DNA of 64,000 bases, taken from contig SVEZ01000016.1 of assembly GCA_015057115.1 (NCBI GenBank), forward strand, positions 1-64,000. Reading direction: 5' to 3'. Below the pieces are notes generated by a model. The model was not told where the DNA came from. It made no database searches and saw only the letters and a list, made by a program, of their open reading frames with translations. The position numbers and the translations under genes are program-made. Shown here piece after piece: positions 59,727-64,000 of this stretch. Each line of letters begins with the position of its first letter. The first letter of the stretch is position 1. The stretch comes from Lachnospiraceae bacterium (lineage in GTDB: Bacteria > Bacillota > Clostridia > Lachnospirales > Lachnospiraceae).

Positions 59727-60746
59727 ATGGAAGAGATGACGAAAGTCGTATTGGACGCAATGGGTGGCGATAACGCCCCGGGAGAGATTGTTCGTGGAGC
59801 TGTGAATGCGGTGAACGATCGCAAGGAACTTTCCGTTATTCTGGTTGGACAGGAACCTGTGGTTAAAGAAGAACTGGCGAAGTATTCTTATCCCGAAGAT
59901 CGGATTACCGTTTGTCATGCGGAAGATGTGATTGAGACTGCAGAGCCTCCGGTGCTCGCAATTCGCCGTAAGAAAGATTCTTCCATAGTGGTAGGATTGA
60001 AGCTGGTTAAAGAGGGCAAGGCAGATGCATTTGTTTCTGCCGGAAGTACCGGCGCATTATTGGCAGGCGGTCAGCTTTTGGTAGGACGGCTTCAGGGAGT
60101 GGAACGTCCGCCGTTGGCGCCATTAATTCCTACTGAGAAGGGTGCTGCGCTTTTGGTTGACTGTGGAGCCAATGTGGATGCCAGACCATCCCATTTGGTA
60201 CAGTTTGCAAAAATGGGTTCTTTGTACGTTGAGCATGTTTTGGGAATTCAGAATCCAAGGGTAGCCATTGTAAATATTGGAGCGGAAGAAGAGAAGGGGA
60301 ATCAGCTTGTTAAAGAGACATTTCCTTTATTAAAGGAAGCAGAGGGCATCAATTTTATCGGAAGCATTGAGGCGAGAGATATTCCTGCCGGTGCAGCGGA
60401 TGTAGTTGTGTGCGAAGCTTTTGTGGGAAATGTAATCTTGAAGCTTTACGAAGGAGTGGGATCCACCATACTTCATTTAATGAAGCAGGGACTTTTATCC
60501 ACCTTACGAAGCAAGATAGGAGCGCTTTTGGTGAAACCGGCATTGAAGGAGACCATGAAGAGATTCGATGCCTCCCAATACGGAGGAGCGCCGCTTTTGG
60601 GATGTAAGGGATTGGTGGTTAAGACCCACGGAAGTGCTACGGCGAAAGAAGTTTATAATACACTGTTACAGTGCAAGACTTTTAAAGAGCAAAATGTGAA
60701 TCAGAAGATCCTGGAATGTTTTAGCGTTCCGGAGGAAGAGAAATAG
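59727..60746 (+). CDS. plsX: phosphate acyltransferase PlsX
   Basis: A 339-residue enzyme converting acyl-ACP to acyl-phosphate for phospholipid synthesis. KVVLDAMGGDNAPGEIVRGA, ASAGS-type FVSAGSTGALLAGG, DCGANVDARP and GGAPLLGCKGLVVKTHGSA are family landmarks. It is followed by acpP, its substrate carrier, 14 bases downstream. The start follows GGAGG. Confidence 0.96.
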   Translation: MEEMTKVVLDAMGGDNAPGEIVRGAVNAVNDRKELSVILVGQEPVVKEELAKYSYPEDRITVCHAEDVIETAEPPVLAIRRKKDSSIVVGLKLVKEGKADAFVSAGSTGALLAGGQLLVGRLQGVERPPLAPLIPTEKGAALLVDCGANVDARPSHLVQFAKMGSLYVEHVLGIQNPRVAIVNIGAEEEKGNQLVKETFPLLKEAEGINFIGSIEARDIPAGAADVVVCEAFVGNVILKLYEGVGSTILHLMKQGLLSTLRSKIGALLVKPALKETMKRFDASQYGGAPLLGCKGLVVKTHGSATAKEVYNTLLQCKTFKEQNVNQKILECFSVPEEEK

Positions 60747-60760
60747 GAAGGAATTAAGGT

Positions 60761-60991
60761 ATGGAATTTGAAAAGTTAAAAGCGATTATCGCAGAAGTAT
60801 TGAATGTTGATGTAGATGAGATTACCAAGGACACCACCTTTGTAGATGATTTGGGAGCAGATTCCTTAGATGTTTATCAGATTATCATGGGTATTGAATC
60901 CGAGTTCGATATTGAGATTGAGAATGATGCTGCAGAGAACATTGTTACCGTTGGAGATGCAGTAGAACAGATAAAGAAAGCAATTAACTAG
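60761..60991 (+). CDS. acpP: acyl carrier protein
   Basis: A 76-residue acidic four-helix protein. The 4'-phosphopantetheine site is the Ser in GADSLDVYQIIMGIE. The segment after it has Tyr-Gln-Ile-Ile where many ACPs have Val-Glu-Leu, a mild variant. It serves fatty acid and phospholipid synthesis and follows plsX. Confidence 0.95.
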   Translation: MEFEKLKAIIAEVLNVDVDEITKDTTFVDDLGADSLDVYQIIMGIESEFDIEIENDAAENIVTVGDAVEQIKKAIN

Positions 60992-61000
60992 GCAGATACG

Positions 61001-61033
61001 GAAAAGCCCTTGGTTAGAAGGGCTTTTCTTTTA
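61001..61033 (+). terminator. terminator between acpP and rnc
   Basis: GAAAAGCCCTT / AAGGGCTTTTC around GGTTAG, followed by TTTT. Confidence 0.85.
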
Positions 61034-61051
61034 CGTAATGTAAGGAGTAGT

Positions 61052-61738
61052 ATGCAAAGATTACAGGAATTTCAGGAAAAAATTGGATATCATTTCCGTA
61101 AGGAGGCACTGCTTAAGCAGGCTTTGACACATAGCTCTTTCGCCAACGAAAAGCACATGAAGAAGCTTTCCGATAATGAGCGATTAGAGTTTTTGGGAGA
61201 TGCGGTGTTAGAAATTATTACCAGTGAGTTTTTGTTTCATGAATACCGAAATATTCCGGAAGGTGATTTAACAAAGCTTCGGGCAAGTATTGTTTGTGAG
61301 CAGACCCTTGCCATGACCACGAAGCAGTTGGATCTTGGAAACTATCTGCTTCTTGGAAAAGGGGAGGATATGACAGGAGGACGAACCAGAAAGTCCATTT
61401 TGTCAGATGCACTGGAAGCCATTATCGGCGCAATTTACCTGGACGGTGGTTTTACTAATGCAAAAGAGTTTGTTCGGCATTTCATTTTGACGGACATTGA
61501 GAATAAACAGCTCTTTTATGATAGCAAAACTATTTTGCAGGAGCTGGTGCAGGCCGAGTATGAGGAAGAATTGAACTACAATCTTATTAAAGAAGAAGGA
61601 CCGGATCATGCCAAGGTATTCGGCATGGAAGCCAGAATCGGTACCCGCGTTGTAGGACGTGGCGAGGGACCGACTAAAAAGGCAGCAGAGCAGGAAGCAG
61701 CATATCATGCACTGCTGGCACTAAAAGAAGAAAGGTAA
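61052..61738 (+). CDS. rnc: ribonuclease III
   Basis: A 228-residue dsRNA endonuclease. The catalytic signature NERLEFLGDAVLEI and DALEAIIGAIYLDGG carry the metal-binding acidic residues. A C-terminal dsRNA-binding domain (PDHAKVFGMEARIG; GPTKKAAEQEAAYHALLAL) is present. ATG 61052 has AAGGAG; the longer frame upstream passes through the terminator and is not used. smc starts 7 bases after its stop. Confidence 0.96.
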   Translation: MQRLQEFQEKIGYHFRKEALLKQALTHSSFANEKHMKKLSDNERLEFLGDAVLEIITSEFLFHEYRNIPEGDLTKLRASIVCEQTLAMTTKQLDLGNYLLLGKGEDMTGGRTRKSILSDALEAIIGAIYLDGGFTNAKEFVRHFILTDIENKQLFYDSKTILQELVQAEYEEELNYNLIKEEGPDHAKVFGMEARIGTRVVGRGEGPTKKAAEQEAAYHALLALKEER

Positions 61739-61745
61739 CTTAAGA

Positions 61746-64000
61746 ATGTATTTAAAAAGTTTGGAAGTACATGGCTTTAAATCCTTTGCCAACAAGATTA
61801 AATTTGAGTTCCACAACGGTATTACCGGTATTGTGGGACCCAATGGAAGTGGTAAAAGTAATGTAAGTGATGCCGTAAGATGGGTGCTGGGTGAACAGCG
61901 TGCCCGTCAGCTTCGTGGTGCCAACATGCAGGATGTTATTTTTGCGGGAACCCAGAACCGAAAGCCTTTGAGTGCGGCAACTGTATCCATTACTTTGGAT
62001 AACAGCGATCACGAGCTTCCCATTGATTTTTCTGAGGTCACGGTAACACGAAGAGTGTTCCGTTCCGGTGAGAGTGAGTACATGATTAACGGTACTCCCT
62101 GTCGTTTGAAGGATGTGAATGAGCTGTTTTATGACACCGGTATCGGTAAGGATGGATATTCCATTATCGGACAGGGTCAGATTGACAAGATTTTAAGCGG
62201 ACGTCCGGAGGAACGCCGTGAGCTTTTTGATGAGGCGGCAGGAATTGTTAAGTTTAAGCGTAGAAAAAGCGATGCCACCAAAAAGTTGGAGAATGAACGT
62301 GCCAATCTGGTGCGTATTACCGATATTTTAAGCGAAATTGAGAAGCAGTTGGCACCTTTGGAGAAGCAATCCGAGAAGGCCAAGATTTACTTGAAGAAAT
62401 ACTCGGAACTGCAGAATTACGAAGTGAATCTGTTCTTGATGGAAACAGAGCGTGTGACGGCCCGGTTGGAAGAGCTGGAAGCAAAGGGCAAGATTACGGA
62501 AGATGAGTTAAAAGAAACCAACGACGCCATTGAAGCCATTAAGGCGGAATATGAGCGCATGGAGCAGGAACTTGCAGCCTTGGATGAACAAATCAATAAT
62601 ACCAAGGACGAGATTTCCAATACGACGGTTAATAAGGGCAAGTTGGAGGGCCAGATTAATCTTCTGGAGGAACAGATTCGTTCTGCCAAGAATAATGATG
62701 AGCATTTCGATAACCGAAAGCAGGCGCTTTTATCCGAACAGGAGGAAAAAGAAAACCAGCGTCAGCAGTACCAGAAGGAGCAGGATGACCTGAAGGTACA
62801 GGTGGATGCCATCGGAGATAAGTTAAACGGTTCCAAGGATACCCTGCGGACTATTCAGGATGAAATTGCCAAGTGTAATGCCGGTATTGAAAATGACAAG
62901 AATGAAATTATTAATCTTTTAAACGATCGTGCTTCCATGAAGGCAAAACAGCAGCGTTTTGACACCATGTTGGAGCAAATCAATATTCGTAAGGCTCAGT
63001 TGAACCAGCGCTTATTACAGAAAAAAAGCGATGAGCAGGAAATGCTGTCCCGCTTAGCGGATTTTGAGGCAGAATACGAAAAAACCTTAAAGGATATTGA
63101 AGATAAGAAAGGTCTTCTTGCGTCTATGGAACATAAGCGCAAGGAGTGGAATGAGAAGTATAGAGAAGCGTCGGCTGAGCTGGAACAAAAGAGCATTGCT
63201 TTTCATAAGGCGGAGTCGAAGCTGGAATCTTTACGGAATTTAGCAGAACGCTATGAAGGCTATGGTAACAGTATCCGTAAGATTATGGAACAGAAGGATA
63301 CGGAAAAAGGCCTTATCGGCGTTGTTGCGGATATTATTTCCGTGGACAAGAAATACGAGGTTGCCATTGAGACGGCGCTTGGCGGTAACATTCAGAATAT
63401 CGTTACTACTGATGAAGAAACAGCCAAGCGGATGGTGGAATTTTTAAAGAAAAACCGTTTGGGAAGAGCTACGTTTTTACCGCTGACTTCTGTTACCGGT
63501 AAACCGGATGATAAAACCCAGAAAGCTTTGGAAGAAACGGAATTCGGTGTGCTAGGTCGTGCGGATGAGCTGGTGAATACGGAGGCTCGTTTTTCCGACA
63601 TTATGGAATACCTGTTGTGCCGTGTTATTGTGGTGGATACCATTGATAATGCGTTGAAGCTTGCGAAGAAGTACAAGTATGCCCTTCGTATTGTTACCTT
63701 GGAGGGTGAATCTTTAAATACCGGTGGTTCCATTACCGGTGGTGCTTTTAAGAATAACAGTAACCTTCTGGGAAGACAGCGAGAGCTGGAGGATATCGAA
63801 AAGCAGATTAAGAATCTGACGAAAGATAGAGAAGAGCTTAAGAATCGGATGGAGGATATTAAGACTGCCAGAGAACTTTTGGAAGAGGATCGCAAGGCGG
63901 CATCCGAGAAGTTAAGCAAGCTGCAGATTGAGGCAAATACCGCATCCTTAAATGTGGATAATGCCAGAAAGCAGAAGGAAGAAAGTGACCATCTCTATGA
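61746..64000 (+). CDS. smc: chromosome segregation protein SMC (3' end beyond the window)
   Basis: An open frame of 751 codons running off the end. The N-terminal ATPase part has MYLKSLEVHGFKSFANKI and Walker A VGPNGSGKSNVSDAVRW, then KDVNELFYDTGIGKDGYSII. A long coiled coil follows (~170-500). The hinge domain (~510-670) shows GVVADIISVDKKYEVAIE, GRATFLPL and TGGSITGGA, and the second coiled coil begins. The C-terminal signature and Walker B lie outside. SMC condenses and segregates the chromosome with ScpA/B. The rnc-smc order is typical. Confidence 0.97.
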   Translation, partial: MYLKSLEVHGFKSFANKIKFEFHNGITGIVGPNGSGKSNVSDAVRWVLGEQRARQLRGANMQDVIFAGTQNRKPLSAATVSITLDNSDHELPIDFSEVTVTRRVFRSGESEYMINGTPCRLKDVNELFYDTGIGKDGYSIIGQGQIDKILSGRPEERRELFDEAAGIVKFKRRKSDATKKLENERANLVRITDILSEIEKQLAPLEKQSEKAKIYLKKYSELQNYEVNLFLMETERVTARLEELEAKGKITEDELKETNDAIEAIKAEYERMEQELAALDEQINNTKDEISNTTVNKGKLEGQINLLEEQIRSAKNNDEHFDNRKQALLSEQEEKENQRQQYQKEQDDLKVQVDAIGDKLNGSKDTLRTIQDEIAKCNAGIENDKNEIINLLNDRASMKAKQQRFDTMLEQINIRKAQLNQRLLQKKSDEQEMLSRLADFEAEYEKTLKDIEDKKGLLASMEHKRKEWNEKYREASAELEQKSIAFHKAESKLESLRNLAERYEGYGNSIRKIMEQKDTEKGLIGVVADIISVDKKYEVAIETALGGNIQNIVTTDEETAKRMVEFLKKNRLGRATFLPLTSVTGKPDDKTQKALEETEFGVLGRADELVNTEARFSDIMEYLLCRVIVVDTIDNALKLAKKYKYALRIVTLEGESLNTGGSITGGAFKNNSNLLGRQRELEDIEKQIKNLTKDREELKNRMEDIKTARELLEEDRKAASEKLSKLQIEANTASLNVDNARKQKEESDHLY

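Overview
The window looks like a low-to-mid-GC member of the Bacillota, class Clostridia, most probably Lachnospiraceae. The evidence is a cysS-mrnC-rlmB-sigH block, an ackA gene and a yceD-rpmF-plsX-acpP-rnc-smc operon, consensus sigma-A promoters, strong GGAGG ribosome sites, TTG/GTG starts, tRNA genes without encoded CCA, and many signal-peptide proteins with Ig-like or repeat domains. No function below was tested by database search; product names rest on motifs I can read.

Layout. 1-8.6 kb: an accessory cassette. A 593-residue double-HTH regulator is followed convergently by a 54-residue hydrophobic peptide gene. This peptide gene is divergent from an exported papain-like peptidase, which precedes a Hint-domain protein and a 1110-residue LamG/transglutaminase-like protein. 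The divergent intergenic region holds two inverted copies of a bipartite 33-bp element, each exactly one base from a -35 hexamer. This is the best candidate in the window for an undescribed regulated system. 8.8-17.7 kb: a phosphoesterase, tRNA-Val and tRNA-Met, then a small island with an Abi_2/HEPN gene with a structured leader RNA, an orphan AbiEi-like regulator, and a 1907-residue repetitive surface protein.

18-23.1 kb: the housekeeping run ispF-cysS-mrnC-rlmB-sigH-ackA. 23.2-25.1 kb: two direct copies of a long non-coding repeat flanking a PD-(D/E)XK-like gene. 25.2-33.6 kb: small exported, zinc-binding and basic proteins, a lytic transglycosylase, tRNA-Thr and tRNA-Leu, a lipid kinase, a zinc phospholipase-like protein, an O-antigen-ligase-like membrane protein, an M42 peptidase and a lipoprotein. 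33.7-44.2 kb: polA-coaE-ftsA-like-walJ, then dinB on the other strand with a probable LexA site, then the last purine steps split over three genes (IMP cyclohydrolase, folD, AICAR transformylase).

44.3-52.5 kb: a two-component system and an FtsX-type ABC exporter, separated by two toxin-antitoxin modules and a frameshifted exported Ig-domain gene with a classic A_AAA_AAG slippery site. 52.6-57 kb: a GH3-family adenylating enzyme with a frameshifted membrane protein, tmcAL, and a DUF3791 pair. 57-57.5 kb: structured tandem repeats. 57.5-58.8 kb: a DUF4143 ATPase gene bracketed by a terminal inverted repeat. 58.9-64 kb: the yceD-rpmF-plsX-acpP-rnc-smc operon, running off the end of the window within smc.
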